Source: Serratia marcescens (GTDB taxonomy: Bacteria; Pseudomonadota; Gammaproteobacteria; Enterobacterales; Enterobacteriaceae). Taken from it: DNA of 64,000 nucleotides. This document shows positions 33,255 to 42,976 of the stretch, one piece after another. The position numbers were made by a program, and so were the translations under genes. Location of the stretch: the NCBI RefSeq assembly GCF_001902635.1, contig NZ_MJAO01000005.1, positions 124,001 to 188,000 on the forward strand, read 5' to 3'. The notes beneath the pieces were generated by a model, which was not told the DNA's origin, did no database searches, and saw only the letters and a program-made list of their open reading frames with translations. Position 1 is the first letter of the stretch. Every line of letters starts with the position of its first letter.

Positions 33255-34694
33255 ATGAAAAAAACCGCATTAGTTCTGAGCGCACTGGCATTCAGCATCG
33301 GTATGGCGATGGGCCCGGTTACGGCCACTGCCGCCGAAACCGCCTCTTCCAGCACCCAACAATTGCCGAGCCTGGCGCCGATGCTGGAAAAAGTGATGCC
33401 TTCCGTGGTGAGCATCAACGTTGAAGGCAGCACTACGGTCAATACGCCGCGTATGCCGCAGCAGTTCCAACAGTTCTTCGGCGAGGATTCGCCATTCTGC
33501 CAGGACGGTTCGCCGTTCCAGGGCTCACCGATGTGCCAGGGCGGCGAACAACCTGGGCCGGACGGCCAACCGCAGGGCACGCAGCAGAAATTCCAGGCGC
33601 TGGGCGCCGGGGTGATCATCGATGCCGCCAAGGGATATGTGGTAACCAATAACCACGTGGTGGACAACGCCAACAAGATCCAGGTGCAGCTGAGCGACGG
33701 CCGCCGCTTCGACGCCAAGGTGATCGGCAAGGATCCGCGTTCCGACATCGCTCTGATCCAGCTGAAAGACTTCAAGAATCTGACGGCGATCAAGATGGCG
33801 GATTCCGATCAGCTGCGGGTCGGTGATTACACCGTGGCGATCGGCAACCCGTACGGGTTGGGTGAAACCGCCACCTCGGGCATCGTTTCCGCGCTGGGGC
33901 GCAGTGGCCTGAACATCGAAAACTACGAGAACTTTATCCAGACCGATGCGGCGATCAACCGCGGCAACTCCGGCGGCGCGCTGGTTAACCTGAACGGCGA
34001 GCTGATCGGCATCAACACGGCGATCCTGGCGCCGGACGGCGGCAACATCGGTATCGGCTTCGCTATCCCGAGCAACATGGTGAAAAACCTGACGGCGCAG
34101 ATGGTCGAATATGGCCAGGTGAAACGCGGCGAGCTGGGTATTATGGGCACCGAGCTGAATTCCGAATTGGCCAAGGCGATGAAGGTCGACGCGCAGCGCG
34201 GGGCGTTCGTTAGCCAGGTGATGCCGAAGTCTTCCGCCGCGAAGGCGGGCATCAAGGCCGGCGACGTGATCGTCACCATGAACGGCAAAGCCATCTCCAG
34301 CTTTGCCTCGTTCCGGGCAGAGATCGGCACGCTGCCGGTCGGCAGCAAGATGTCGCTGGGCATCATCCGCGACGGTAAACCGGTGACGATTGACGTCACG
34401 CTGGAACAAAGCGCACAGACCCAGGTGCCATCTGGCAATATTTACACCGGTATCGAGGGCGCCGAGCTGAGCAACACCCAGGTCGGCAATTTGAAAGGCG
34501 TCAAGGTGGACAGCGTGAAAGCCGGCAGTGCCGCGGCGCGCATCGGCCTGAAAAAGGGCGATGTGATCCTGGGCGTGAACCAGCAGCCGATTCAGAACTT
34601 GGGCGAGCTGCGTAAAATCCTCGACAGCAAGCCGTCGGTACTGGCGCTGAATATTCAGCGTGGCGAGAGCCAGCTGTACCTGCTGGCACAGTGA
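33255..34694 (+). CDS. degP: periplasmic serine protease/chaperone DegP (HtrA)
   Basis: DegP degrades or refolds damaged envelope proteins in the periplasm. The ATG at 33255 (MKKTALVLSALAFSIGMAMG) starts a clear signal peptide ending near ATAAETA; the frame nine codons longer is unlikely. Length is 479 residues. The catalytic triad is His in VVTNNHVVDNANK, Asp in KDPRSDIALIQL and Ser in INRGNSGGALVNL. The Q/P-rich LA loop (residues ~60–120) and two PDZ domains follow (starting near ELGIMGTELN and GVKVDSVKAGSAAARIG). Own sigma-E promoter and terminator. Confidence 0.98.
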   Translation: MKKTALVLSALAFSIGMAMGPVTATAAETASSSTQQLPSLAPMLEKVMPSVVSINVEGSTTVNTPRMPQQFQQFFGEDSPFCQDGSPFQGSPMCQGGEQPGPDGQPQGTQQKFQALGAGVIIDAAKGYVVTNNHVVDNANKIQVQLSDGRRFDAKVIGKDPRSDIALIQLKDFKNLTAIKMADSDQLRVGDYTVAIGNPYGLGETATSGIVSALGRSGLNIENYENFIQTDAAINRGNSGGALVNLNGELIGINTAILAPDGGNIGIGFAIPSNMVKNLTAQMVEYGQVKRGELGIMGTELNSELAKAMKVDAQRGAFVSQVMPKSSAAKAGIKAGDVIVTMNGKAISSFASFRAEIGTLPVGSKMSLGIIRDGKPVTIDVTLEQSAQTQVPSGNIYTGIEGAELSNTQVGNLKGVKVDSVKAGSAAARIGLKKGDVILGVNQQPIQNLGELRKILDSKPSVLALNIQRGESQLYLLAQ

Positions 34695-34715
34695 TAAACG
34701 TCAGGCGTTAAAAAG

Positions 34716-34741
34716 AAAGGCACGCTGCGGCGTGCCTTTTT
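34716..34741. terminator. bidirectional terminator between degP and barA
   Basis: AAAGGCACGC and GCGTGCCTTT stem with TGCG loop, T-run downstream and A-run upstream. It lies between convergent degP and barA and can serve both. Confidence 0.85.
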
Positions 34742-34758
34742 ACGTTATGACCGGCGGA

Positions 34759-37482
34759 TCAGGCGGGTTGCGTCAGATGTGCGCGCGCCGCCTGGCTCAC
34801 CAGTTCTATTTCATCCAACAGCTCCAGCCATTCCGGCTCCAGCTCGTCGTTGGTGACGCCCTGGCGTAGCTGCCGCTCGAGGTAGAAACACAGCTGCTTG
34901 AGACGTGGCACGCCGCTATAGCTGCAGCTGCCGTGTAGCTTATGGATCAGGTCGAGGATCTCGTCGTCATGCTGCCCGTCGAGCAGCGCCTGTACCCGTT
35001 CTCGCACCTGCGGCAGGAAATCGAGCAGCATTTGCAGCAGATCGCGCGCCAGGTCCGGTTTGTTGGCCGCCTGGCGTAGCGCCAGCGGCCAGTCGAGCGA
35101 CAGCGGTGCGTCGTCGATAGCGCTTTCCGCTTCGCCGCTATGGTAGCGCGACAGCACGCGGGTCAGCATTTTTTCGTCGATCGGTTTGGCCAGATAGTCG
35201 TCCATCCCGGCCTGCAGCAGGTGTTCGCGCTCGCCGCTGGCCGCATGGGCGGTGACGGCGACGATCGGCGTGGAATTGTGATGCGGCAGTTGGCGGATCA
35301 GCTCGCTGGCGTGAATGCCGTCCATCTTCGGCATTTGAATGTCCATCAGGATCAGATCCAGCACGTTGTCGCGGGCCAGCTCCAGCGCTTCTTCACCGCT
35401 TTCGCACAGCAGGGTTTTCTCCACCTGTTCCGCTAACAGTGTGCCGATCAACTTCAGGTTAGCCGGGTTGTCGTCGACCGCCATTACCGTCAGCGGCAGG
35501 CGTTTACGCGCCGGCTGCGCAGTGAGGCGCGCCGGCGCCTCCATCCTTAACAGCGGGAACAGACGGGTGCTGGAGATCGGTTTGATCAGGCAGCCGAGCG
35601 CACCTTGCTGTTTAAGCTGTTCGGCGTCGATCTGTGCTTGGCACGGCAGCGCCAGGATCACCCGGTCGGCCAGCTTCAGCGAGGCCAGCAGCTTGTCTTC
35701 GTGCTGTGCCATATTGGCGCGGAACGGAATGGGCACGCCGGCCAGCAGGAAATCATAGTGGTTTGGCGGCAGCTGGGCCAGCGTCGGAGAATGGGTGATC
35801 ACCAGCTGCGTGACGCTGAGCATGTTGAGCGTCGCCTGCGCCGCCGTTGGGTTGGATTCGACGTAGGCCAGCGTTTTGCCGTTCAGATCCGGTAGGCTCG
35901 GCGCCAGCGACAGCATGCCCTCGTTCAGATCCAGCGTGATGTGGAACCAGAAGGTCGAGCCGCGGTTCAACTGGCTGTGGAAGCAGATATCACCGCCCAT
36001 CTCTTTCACCAATTTTTGCGTGATCACCAGCCCCAGACCGGTGCCGCCGTGGCGGCGGGAGATGCTGGCGTCCGCCTGGCGGAACGCCTGGAAAAGTTGC
36101 GACTGCTGGCGTTCGGAGATGCCGATGCCAGTGTCGTGGATCTGCACTTCCACTTCCACCCGGCGCTCCAGCTGTTTGCGCAGCTCGACGCGAATATCGA
36201 CGTTGCCGGTTTCGGTGAACTTGATGGCGTTGCCCAGCAGGTTGGTGATGACTTGCTGCAGCCGCAGTGAATCGCCGATCACCTGTTCCGGCACGTCGTT
36301 GTGCACGTCCAGCGTCAGTTCCAGCCCTTTGTCGTGGGCGCTCGGCGCCAGCAGCACCACCACTTCGTCCAGCGTTTCACGCAACGCGAACGGAATGTGT
36401 TCCAGCACCAGCTTGCCGGCCTCCAGCTTGGAGAAGTCCAGCACGTCGTTAATGATGGTCAGCAGGTTGTTGGCCGAGCGCTCGATGGTCTGCAGGTAGT
36501 CGGTCTGGGTCGCGCTCAGATCGGTTTTCAGCATCTGGCGGGTGAAACCGATCACGCCGTTGAGCGGGGTGCGCAGCTCGTGCGACATATTGGCGAGGAA
36601 TTCGGATTTGATGCGCGCCGCTTCCTGCGCGCGTTTTTTCGCCAGATCCAGCTCGACGTTCTGGATCTCCATCTGCTCCAGCGTTTCGCGCAGATCGGAG
36701 GTCGCCTGATCGATGTTCTGCTGCATCTCTTCGTGATAGGCGGTGAGCGACATCGCCATCGAGTTGATGCCGTTCTTCAGCATATGCAGCTCGCCGAGCA
36801 TGTAGCCCTCCACGCGGCTGTCGAGCTGGCCGCGGCGGATGCGGTCGACGGTGTTCACCATGTTGCGGATCGGGCCGGTCACGTCGCGCATCAGCCGGTA
36901 AGCGAACAGGATGGCGATGCACATGCACAGCAGCAACAGCAGGGTGGAGACGAACACCTCTTTATATTGCTGCAGCCGCACCGATTGCAGATCCAGCTCG
37001 ATCGCTACATAGCCCAGGTTGTTGTCGGGGTGGCTGCCGCCGTCGGCGCTTTCATCCGGGTAACGGTTTTCCGACAGGATGGGTGTGCGCAGGATCAGCG
37101 AATCGCCGCGCCGGGTGAGCATCAGATCGGTGGGCAACGGCACGCCTTTCGGCAGCTGCAGCTGAGCGAAATTGTGGTGATAATTGGACGTGACGAACAG
37201 GTTGTTCTGCGCGTCGAACACGGTGATCGAACGCACGATGTCCGAATGGCGGCGGTGCAACAGACTGACCAACTGCCGGACCGATTCGCGGCTGCGGAAC
37301 GTCATGCCGTACTCGCTGGCCACCGCCAACGGCTCGATGATGCTGGCGCCGGCGTCGACCAATTGCTCCTGCAGCTCGTTATAGCGGTGCACCACGAAGA
37401 AGGTGCTGAGCAGCAAACCAATCAGCAAGGTCGGGGCCAGAATCAGGATCATCATGCGCGCACGCAGGCTGTATTTGGTCAT
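34759..37482 (-). CDS. barA: hybrid sensor histidine kinase BarA
   Basis: BarA senses short-chain carboxylates and passes phosphate to UvrY, driving CsrB/C small RNAs. The 907-residue protein has TM1 (~10–31), a periplasmic sensor, TM2 (~177–197), HAMP (~200–250) and a coiled coil. The HisKA domain carries His301 ([13 protein letters not shown]), followed by an HATPase domain ([15 protein letters not shown]). The receiver domain has [13 protein letters not shown] and the phospho-Asp in [15 protein letters not shown]-terminal Hpt domain carries the His in [15 protein letters not shown]. Complete tripartite phosphorelay. Divergent from rlmD, as in E. coli. Confidence 0.97.
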   Translation of the reverse strand: MTKYSLRARMMILILAPTLLIGLLLSTFFVVHRYNELQEQLVDAGASIIEPLAVASEYGMTFRSRESVRQLVSLLHRRHSDIVRSITVFDAQNNLFVTSNYHHNFAQLQLPKGVPLPTDLMLTRRGDSLILRTPILSENRYPDESADGGSHPDNNLGYVAIELDLQSVRLQQYKEVFVSTLLLLLCMCIAILFAYRLMRDVTGPIRNMVNTVDRIRRGQLDSRVEGYMLGELHMLKNGINSMAMSLTAYHEEMQQNIDQATSDLRETLEQMEIQNVELDLAKKRAQEAARIKSEFLANMSHELRTPLNGVIGFTRQMLKTDLSATQTDYLQTIERSANNLLTIINDVLDFSKLEAGKLVLEHIPFALRETLDEVVVLLAPSAHDKGLELTLDVHNDVPEQVIGDSLRLQQVITNLLGNAIKFTETGNVDIRVELRKQLERRVEVEVQIHDTGIGISERQQSQLFQAFRQADASISRRHGGTGLGLVITQKLVKEMGGDICFHSQLNRGSTFWFHITLDLNEGMLSLAPSLPDLNGKTLAYVESNPTAAQATLNMLSVTQLVITHSPTLAQLPPNHYDFLLAGVPIPFRANMAQHEDKLLASLKLADRVILALPCQAQIDAEQLKQQGALGCLIKPISSTRLFPLLRMEAPARLTAQPARKRLPLTVMAVDDNPANLKLIGTLLAEQVEKTLLCESGEEALELARDNVLDLILMDIQMPKMDGIHASELIRQLPHHNSTPIVAVTAHAASGEREHLLQAGMDDYLAKPIDEKMLTRVLSRYHSGEAESAIDDAPLSLDWPLALRQAANKPDLARDLLQMLLDFLPQVRERVQALLDGQHDDEILDLIHKLHGSCSYSGVPRLKQLCFYLERQLRQGVTNDELEPEWLELLDEIELVSQAARAHLTQPA

Positions 37483-37548
37483 GGGATTCCAATGTGGGAG
37501 AATTGACAGCTGACACTAGCTTAATGAACCAGCACACAATCGACAAAT

Positions 37549-38898
37549 ATGGCGCAATTCTACTCCCCCAAACGCCGCGTGACGACCCGGCAGAGCTCAC
37601 AAATCTTCACCGTGACGGTGAGCGATCTCGATCCTTTTGGCCAGGGCGTGGCGCGCCACGACGGCAAAGCGGTGTTCGTGCCGGGCGTACTGCCGGGCGA
37701 GCAGGCGGAAATCCAGCTGACCGAAGACAAACGTCAGTTCGCCAAAGGCAAACTCAAGCGTCTGTTGAACCGCAGCCCGCAGAGGGTGGAACCGCGCTGC
37801 CCGCATTTCGGCGTGTGCGGCGGCTGCCAGCAGCAGCATGCGGATGAGGCGTTGCAACAGCAGAGCAAGGCGACGGCGCTGGTGCGCATGATCGCCCGCG
37901 AAACCGGGGTGACCCCGCAACAGGAACCGGTGATAGCCGGCCCGGAATACGGCTATCGCCGCCGCGCTCGCCTGAGCCTGGCGTGGCAGCCGAAGCAGCA
38001 GCGTTTGATGATGGGCTTTCGGCAGGCGGCCTCGAACGAGCTGGTGGCGGTGGATCGCTGTCCGGTGCTGCGGCCGGAGTTGGAACAGCTGCTGGCGCCG
38101 GTGAGCGCCTGTCTGAGCGGGCTGCAGGCAGTGCGGCGGCTGGGGCATGTGGAGCTGGTGCTGGCGGAGAACGGCCCGTTGCTGGTGCTGCGTCATCTCG
38201 ACGCGCTGAAAGAGACGGATCGGCAGGCGCTGTTGGCGTTCGGCGAGCGGGAAAACGTTGCCGTTTATCTGGCGCCGGACAGCGATCGGCTGGAAAAACT
38301 GTGCGGTGAAACGCCGTATTATCAGGTTGACGGGCTACGCTTAGACTTCAGTCCGCGCGACTTTATTCAGGTCAATGACGCCGTAAACCAACAAATGGTG
38401 GCGCAGGCCCTTGAATGGCTCGACATTCAACCCAATGATCGGGTGCTGGACCTGTTCTGCGGCATGGGCAACTTCACGCTGCCGCTGGCGCGCCGTGCCG
38501 CTGCGGTGGTGGGCATCGAAGGTGTTGCCACGCTGGTAGCGAATGGGCAATATAATGCACATAAGAATAAGCTGAATAACGCCTCGTTCTTCCACGAGAA
38601 TCTGGAGGAGGACGTTGAGCGGCAACCTTGGGCAGCACAAGGATTTGATAAGGTGATGCTGGATCCCGCCCGCGCCGGTGCGGCCGGGGTGATGTCACAT
38701 ATTGTAAAACTGGCGCCGGCGCGGGTGGTGTATGTTTCCTGCAACCCCACCACGCTGGCTCGCGACAGCAAAGTGCTGTTGAGCGCCGGTTATCGTCTTG
38801 CGCGCGTGCGGATGTTGGATATGTTTCCGCACACGGGGCATCTTGAATCAATGGCGCTGTTTATCAACGAGCGCGCGCCAGAGGTCGCTGCAAAGTAG
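37549..38898 (+). CDS. rlmD: 23S rRNA (uracil-1939-C5)-methyltransferase RlmD
   Basis: RlmD methylates U1939 of 23S rRNA. The 449-residue product has an N-terminal TRAM domain ([31 protein letters not shown]) and a 4Fe-4S motif ([14 protein letters not shown]). The SAM-binding fold is [16 protein letters not shown] and the catalytic Cys region is [14 protein letters not shown] few residues longer than E. coli RumA. relA follows 9 bases later, so they are co-transcribed. Confidence 0.97.
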   Translation: MAQFYSPKRRVTTRQSSQIFTVTVSDLDPFGQGVARHDGKAVFVPGVLPGEQAEIQLTEDKRQFAKGKLKRLLNRSPQRVEPRCPHFGVCGGCQQQHADEALQQQSKATALVRMIARETGVTPQQEPVIAGPEYGYRRRARLSLAWQPKQQRLMMGFRQAASNELVAVDRCPVLRPELEQLLAPVSACLSGLQAVRRLGHVELVLAENGPLLVLRHLDALKETDRQALLAFGERENVAVYLAPDSDRLEKLCGETPYYQVDGLRLDFSPRDFIQVNDAVNQQMVAQALEWLDIQPNDRVLDLFCGMGNFTLPLARRAAAVVGIEGVATLVANGQYNAHKNKLNNASFFHENLEEDVERQPWAAQGFDKVMLDPARAGAAGVMSHIVKLAPARVVYVSCNPTTLARDSKVLLSAGYRLARVRMLDMFPHTGHLESMALFINERAPEVAAK

Positions 38899-38907
38899 GG
38901 AGAGGTT

Positions 38908-41139
38908 ATGGTTGCGGTAAGAAGTGCACATCTGAATACGGCGGGTGAGTTCGCTCTCGACGAGTGGATCGCCGGCTTGGGGCTACCTAACCCGCAGTCA
39001 TGTGATCGATTGGCCGCAACCTGGCGCTATTGCGAACAGCAAACCCAAAACCATCCCGACGCCTCGCTGTTGCTGTGGCGCGGTCTGGAGATGGTGGAAA
39101 TCCTTTCGACGCTGAGCATGGACAACGACAGCATGCGCGCCGCGCTGCTGTTCCCGCTGGTGGACGCCGGCATCGTGCAGGAAGAGACCCTGACCGAAGC
39201 GTTCGGCAAGGGCATCGCCGCGCTGGTGCACGGCGTGCGCGATATGGACGCCATTCGCCAACTGAAAGCCACCCAAAACGACTCGATGGCCTCCGAACAG
39301 GTCGACAACGTGCGCCGCATGCTGTTGGCGATGGTGGAGGACTTCCGCTGCGTGGTCATCAAGCTGGCGGAGCGCATCGCCCATCTGCGCGAGGTCAAAG
39401 ACGCGCCGGAAGACGAACGCGTACTGGCGGCGAAAGAGTGTTCCAATATCTACGCCCCGCTGGCCAACCGGCTTGGCATCGGCCAGCTGAAGTGGGAGCT
39501 GGAGGATTTCTGCTTCCGCTACCTGCACCCGGATGAATACAAACGCATCGCCAAATTGCTGCATGAGCGCCGCATCGATCGCGAACAGTTCATCGACGAC
39601 TTCGTCGCCGGGCTGCGCGCCGAGATGGCCAACGAAGGCATTCGGGTCGAGATCTACGGCCGGCCGAAACACATCTACAGCATCTGGCGCAAGATGCAGA
39701 AAAAGCACCTGGCGTTCGACGAACTGTTCGACGTACGCGCGGTGCGCATCGTGGCGGAGCGTCTGCAGGATTGCTACGCGGCGCTGGGCATCGTACATAC
39801 CCACTTCCGCCATCTGCCGGACGAATTTGACGACTACGTCGCTAACCCGAAACCCAACGGCTACCAGTCGATCCACACCGTGGTGCTGGGGCCGCGCGGT
39901 AAAACCGTCGAAATTCAGATCCGCACCCGGCAAATGCACGAAGACGCCGAGCTGGGCGTGGCCGCACACTGGAAGTACAAAGAGGGGGCGGGGGTCACCG
40001 TACGCTCAGGCTACGAAGAACGTATCGCCTGGCTGCGCAAGCTGATTGCCTGGCAGGAAGAGATGGCGGACTCCGGCGAGATGCTCGACGAAGTGCGCAG
40101 CCAGGTGTTCGACGATCGGGTGTATGTGTTTACCCCGAAAGGCGACGTGGTGGATCTGCCTGCCGGCTCCACGCCGCTCGATTTCGCCTACCATATTCAC
40201 AGCGACGTCGGTCACCGCTGCATCGGTGCCAAGATCGGCGGCCGCATTGTGCCGTTTACCTATCAGCTGAAGATGGGCGATCAGATTGAGATCATCACCC
40301 AGAAACAGCCGAACCCGAGCCGCGACTGGCTGAACCCGAACCTGGGGTACGTCACCACCAGCCGCGGGCGTTCGAAGATCCACAACTGGTTCCGCAAGCA
40401 GGATCGCGACAAGAACATTCTCGCCGGTCGCCAGATGCTGGACAACGAACTGGAGCACCTCGGCATCAGCCTGAAAGAGGCCGAGAAGCTGCTGATCCCG
40501 CGCTACAACATGAACTCGCTGGACGAAGTGCTGGCGGCGATCGGCGGTGGGGATATTCGCCTGAACCAAATGGTGAATTACCTGCAAGGCAAGTTCAACA
40601 AGCCGAGCGCCGAAGAGCAGGATCGCGAGGCGCTGCGCCAGTTGTCGCAGCAGAAAGCGCCGCCGCCGACCCGTAACAAGGACAACGGCCGGGTGGTGGT
40701 GGAAGGCGTGGGCAATCTGATGCACCACATTGCCCGCTGCTGCCAGCCGATCCCGGGTGATGACATCGTCGGCTTTATCACCCAGGGGCGCGGCATCTCT
40801 ATCCACCGTGCGGACTGCGATCAGCTGGTCGACCTGCAGTCGCACGCGCCGGAGCGCATCGTCGAGGCGGTATGGGGCGAAAGCTACTCCAGCGGTTATT
40901 CGCTGGTGGTGCGCGTGATGGCCAACGATCGCAGCGGGCTGCTGCGCGATATCACCACCATTCTGGCCAACGAAAAGGTCAACGTGCTGGGCGTCGCCAG
41001 CCGCAGCGACACCAAGAAGCAGTTGGCCACCATCGACATGGATATCGAAATCTACAACCAACAGGTGCTGGGACGGGTGCTGGCGAAACTGAATCAGCTG
41101 CCGGACGTGATAGACGCCAAGCGTCTGCACGGCAATTAA
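38908..41139 (+). CDS. relA: (p)ppGpp synthetase I RelA
   Basis: RelA makes (p)ppGpp on ribosomes holding uncharged tRNA. The 743-residue protein has a degenerate N-terminal hydrolase domain where the HD metal motif is replaced (LLFPLVDAG). A synthetase domain (GRPKHIYSIWRKMQKK and NPKPNGYQSIHTVVLGPRGKTVEIQIRT) follows. Then come TGS (VYVFTPKGDVVDLPAGSTPLDFAYHIHS), a zinc-finger-like HHIARCCQPIPGDDIVG region and a C-terminal ACT domain. Loss of the HD motif identifies RelA rather than SpoT. mazG follows; the mazEF pair that lies between them in E. coli is absent. Confidence 0.98.
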   Translation: MVAVRSAHLNTAGEFALDEWIAGLGLPNPQSCDRLAATWRYCEQQTQNHPDASLLLWRGLEMVEILSTLSMDNDSMRAALLFPLVDAGIVQEETLTEAFGKGIAALVHGVRDMDAIRQLKATQNDSMASEQVDNVRRMLLAMVEDFRCVVIKLAERIAHLREVKDAPEDERVLAAKECSNIYAPLANRLGIGQLKWELEDFCFRYLHPDEYKRIAKLLHERRIDREQFIDDFVAGLRAEMANEGIRVEIYGRPKHIYSIWRKMQKKHLAFDELFDVRAVRIVAERLQDCYAALGIVHTHFRHLPDEFDDYVANPKPNGYQSIHTVVLGPRGKTVEIQIRTRQMHEDAELGVAAHWKYKEGAGVTVRSGYEERIAWLRKLIAWQEEMADSGEMLDEVRSQVFDDRVYVFTPKGDVVDLPAGSTPLDFAYHIHSDVGHRCIGAKIGGRIVPFTYQLKMGDQIEIITQKQPNPSRDWLNPNLGYVTTSRGRSKIHNWFRKQDRDKNILAGRQMLDNELEHLGISLKEAEKLLIPRYNMNSLDEVLAAIGGGDIRLNQMVNYLQGKFNKPSAEEQDREALRQLSQQKAPPPTRNKDNGRVVVEGVGNLMHHIARCCQPIPGDDIVGFITQGRGISIHRADCDQLVDLQSHAPERIVEAVWGESYSSGYSLVVRVMANDRSGLLRDITTILANEKVNVLGVASRSDTKKQLATIDMDIEIYNQQVLGRVLAKLNQLPDVIDAKRLHGN

Positions 41140-41154
41140 GTCCCCTGCGTCTTG

Positions 41155-41183
41155 CGAGCCGCATCGATAGCGGATGCGGCTCG
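41155..41183 (+). other. inverted repeat between relA and mazG
   Basis: CGAGCCGCATC and GATGCGGCTCG form a perfect 11-bp stem around a 7-base loop, 15 bases after the relA stop. No T-run follows, so it is not a classical intrinsic terminator. It occupies the position of mazEF in E. coli. Confidence 0.5.
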
Positions 41184-41229
41184 AAATCCATGAAATCCGG
41201 CCTCCCCCCTTTTTTCTCAGAGATTTTTT

Positions 41230-42024
41230 ATGACCCAATCTACTCCGCTGCAGCGCCTGCTGAACATCATGAAAACGCTGCGCGACCCGCAGATCGGTTG
41301 CTCGTGGGACCGCAAGCAAACCTTCGCCACTATCGCGCCTTACACGTTGGAAGAGACTTACGAAGTGCTGGACGCCATCGAGCGGCAGGACTATGCCGAT
41401 CTACGCGACGAGCTGGGGGATTTGTTGTTCCAGGTCGTGTTCTACGCCCAGATGGGGCAGGAACAGGGGCTGTTCGATTTCGATGAAGTGTGCACCGCCA
41501 TCAGCGACAAATTGGAACGCCGTCATCCGCATATCTTCGGCGACGCCGAGGGGGGAGACAGCGAAGCCGTGGCGGCGCGCTGGGAGCAGCTGAAGGCCGG
41601 GGAACGCGCCGAAAAAGAGTTGCACTCGGTGCTGGACGACATTCCGCAGGCGCTGCCGGCGTTGATGAAAGCTCACAAGATCCAGAAACGCTGCGCCTCG
41701 GTCGGCTTCGACTGGCACACCCTGGGCCCGGTACTGGACAAAGTGTACGAAGAGATCGACGAAGTGATGCATGAAGCTCGCCAGGCGGTGGTCGACGAAA
41801 GCAAGCTGGAAGAGGAGATCGGCGATCTGTTGTTCGCCACGGTGAACCTGTCGCGCCATTTGGGCCACAAGGCGGAGAACGCGCTGCAGGCCGCGAACCG
41901 CAAGTTCGAGCGCCGCTTCCGCCAGGTGGAGGCGATCGTCAAACAGCGCGGGCTGCGGCTGGAAGACGCGACGCTGGAACAGATGGAAGACGCCTGGCAG
42001 CAGGTGAAAAAATCTGAAATCTGA
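41230..42024 (+). CDS. mazG: nucleoside triphosphate pyrophosphohydrolase MazG
   Basis: MazG hydrolyses NTPs and dNTPs to monophosphates. In E. coli it lowers ppGpp under starvation. The 264-residue protein has two tandem MazG domains. The first has ETYEVLDAIERQDYADLRDELGDLLFQVVFYAQM and the second EIDEVMHEARQAVVDESKLEEEIGDLLFATVNLSRHLG, each with EExxE/ExxD metal motifs. Start at 41230 follows an unusual T-rich stretch (ttttttctcagagattttttatg). Confidence 0.97.
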   Translation: MTQSTPLQRLLNIMKTLRDPQIGCSWDRKQTFATIAPYTLEETYEVLDAIERQDYADLRDELGDLLFQVVFYAQMGQEQGLFDFDEVCTAISDKLERRHPHIFGDAEGGDSEAVAARWEQLKAGERAEKELHSVLDDIPQALPALMKAHKIQKRCASVGFDWHTLGPVLDKVYEEIDEVMHEARQAVVDESKLEEEIGDLLFATVNLSRHLGHKAENALQAANRKFERRFRQVEAIVKQRGLRLEDATLEQMEDAWQQVKKSEI

Positions 42025-42037
42025 GCGGATGGGAGGG

Positions 42038-42060
42038 AACGCACGATGAGTGCGTTTCTT
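42038..42060 (+). terminator. weak terminator after mazG
   Basis: AACGCAC and GTGCGTT arms around GATGA, then TTCTT, 13 bases after the mazG stop. Short stem and mixed T-run, so probably modest efficiency. It marks the left border of the accessory island. Confidence 0.55.
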
Positions 42061-42120
42061 CATTTACCGACTCAAGTATCGGCTGACAATCGCCTTTCAG
42101 GATAGGGGCCGCCGCATTCG

Positions 42121-42134
42121 TCGCCGGCCGGCGA
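42121..42134. other. 14-bp perfect palindrome at the resolvase 3' end
   Basis: TCGCCGGC/GCCGGCGA-type perfect palindrome immediately next to the resolvase stop codon (42135). It could be a terminator stem without T-run or a protein-binding site. No function can be assigned. Confidence 0.35.
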
Positions 42135-42695
42135 TTAGCCGCACCTTTTCAGATATTGGTATAACGTTTCTCTGCTGATGCCAAATTCGCGGGCAAGCTG
42201 TGCTTTCGTCTCACCGTTTGTCGCACGTAACCGCAATTCAGCCTGTTGCTCAGAGGACAGCAATTTTTTTCTACCGCGATAGGCACCGCGTACTCTGGCC
42301 AGCGCGATGCCTTCGCGTTGGCGTTCACGAATCAAAGCCCGTTCGAACTCGGCGAATGCGCCCATGATAGACAGCATCACATTTGCCATTGATGAATCGT
42401 TACCGGTAAACGTTAGACTCTCTTTTACAAATTCAATCGTTACGCCTTTATCGGCCAGCCTGTGCACCTGGCGCTGCAGGTCATTCAGGTTGCGCGCGAA
42501 TCTATCCATACTATGAACCACCACGGTATCGCCGTCGCGTACCGTCGAGAACAGAGCATCCAGTTCGGGTCGCTGCACGTCTTTGTTTGACGCATTATCA
42601 ATGAATACGTTGTCTACCCGAAGGTGCTCCAGTTGCGGCTCGGGATCCTGATCAAAGTGGCTAACGCGAATGTAGCCAATTCGCTGACCGTTCAT
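42135..42695 (-). CDS. tnpR: Tn3-family (Tn21-type) serine resolvase TnpR
   Basis: Site-specific serine recombinase that resolves transposon cointegrates at res. The 186-residue protein is full length for Tn21-type TnpR. It has the catalytic Ser in GYIRVSHFDQDPEPQLE (Ser12), the resolvase core VVVHSMDRFARNLNDLQRQV, EFVKESLTFTGNDSSMANVMLSIMGAFAEFERALIRERQREGIALAR, and a C-terminal HTH (LAREFGISRETLYQYL). No transposase or terminal repeats are seen nearby, so it looks like a remnant or domesticated gene. It is transcribed away from the RiPP operon, across a 281-base AT-rich gap with a res-like repeat. Confidence 0.93.
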   Translation of the reverse strand: MNGQRIGYIRVSHFDQDPEPQLEHLRVDNVFIDNASNKDVQRPELDALFSTVRDGDTVVVHSMDRFARNLNDLQRQVHRLADKGVTIEFVKESLTFTGNDSSMANVMLSIMGAFAEFERALIRERQREGIALARVRGAYRGRKKLLSSEQQAELRLRATNGETKAQLAREFGISRETLYQYLKRCG

Positions 42696-42714
42696 ATGCC
42701 TCCGATGCTGAATA

Positions 42715-42734
42715 TGTCATGAATAATCTATGAC
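42715..42734. repeat. possible res subsite III
   Basis: GTCAT and ATGAC are inverted around a 9-base spacer within TGTCAT…ATGACT, 20 bases from the tnpR start. Half-sites beginning TGTC are typical of Tn3-family resolvase sites, and the position nearest tnpR fits subsite III. Identity is inferred. Confidence 0.4.
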
Positions 42735-42745
42735 TTTAATTTCCT

Positions 42746-42781
42746 GTGTCAGTAAATAAGTTTTTGACCTTATTCTGACAC
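42746..42781. repeat. res-like inverted repeat upstream of tnpR
   Basis: GTGTCAG…CTGACAC outer arms with inner AATAAG…CTTATT arms. Measured from TGTC to GACA the repeat is 34 bp (42747–42780), the size of subsite II in Tn3/γδ res. It lies 52 bp from the tnpR start and is an imperfect dyad, as resolvase subsites are. Probably a resolvase-binding site. Confidence 0.5.
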
Positions 42782-42976
42782 GTTTCTATTTTTCGGTTTT
42801 ATATTAGATTAGATGTATAGCTCAACTTTTTGGAATAGTCTTTAAATTATCAACTCAGTAACAAAAAACTTATCCTACGTAACACTTTTTGACTTTCATT
42901 CTTTATTTTTAACAATGTTTAAGCAAAGGTGTTTATGCACATCAATTCCGGTGTGCAATACAGAAAGGATTATGTG

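Larger units (their letters stand above)
42696..42976. other. AT-rich divergent control region between tnpR and xyeA
   Basis: 281 bases, strikingly AT-rich compared with the GC-rich chromosome on the left. It holds the res-like repeats near tnpR. TTGACT at 42889–42894 could be a -35 element for the RiPP operon, but no convincing -10 is seen (best is ACAATG at 42912–42917). A short in-frame extension of the precursor ORF to 42929 is not supported. No other gene seen. Confidence 0.5.

Noticed and set aside
42121-42134. Palindrome as a transposon end or attachment site
   Set aside because: No matching copy was seen on the right side near 48.6–48.9 kb, and no target duplication could be found by eye.
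42929-42976. N-terminal extension of the RiPP precursor (16 extra residues)
   Set aside because: The ATG at 42977 has a proper SD (agaaagga) and gives a normal leader starting MSKL. The upstream start has no SD.
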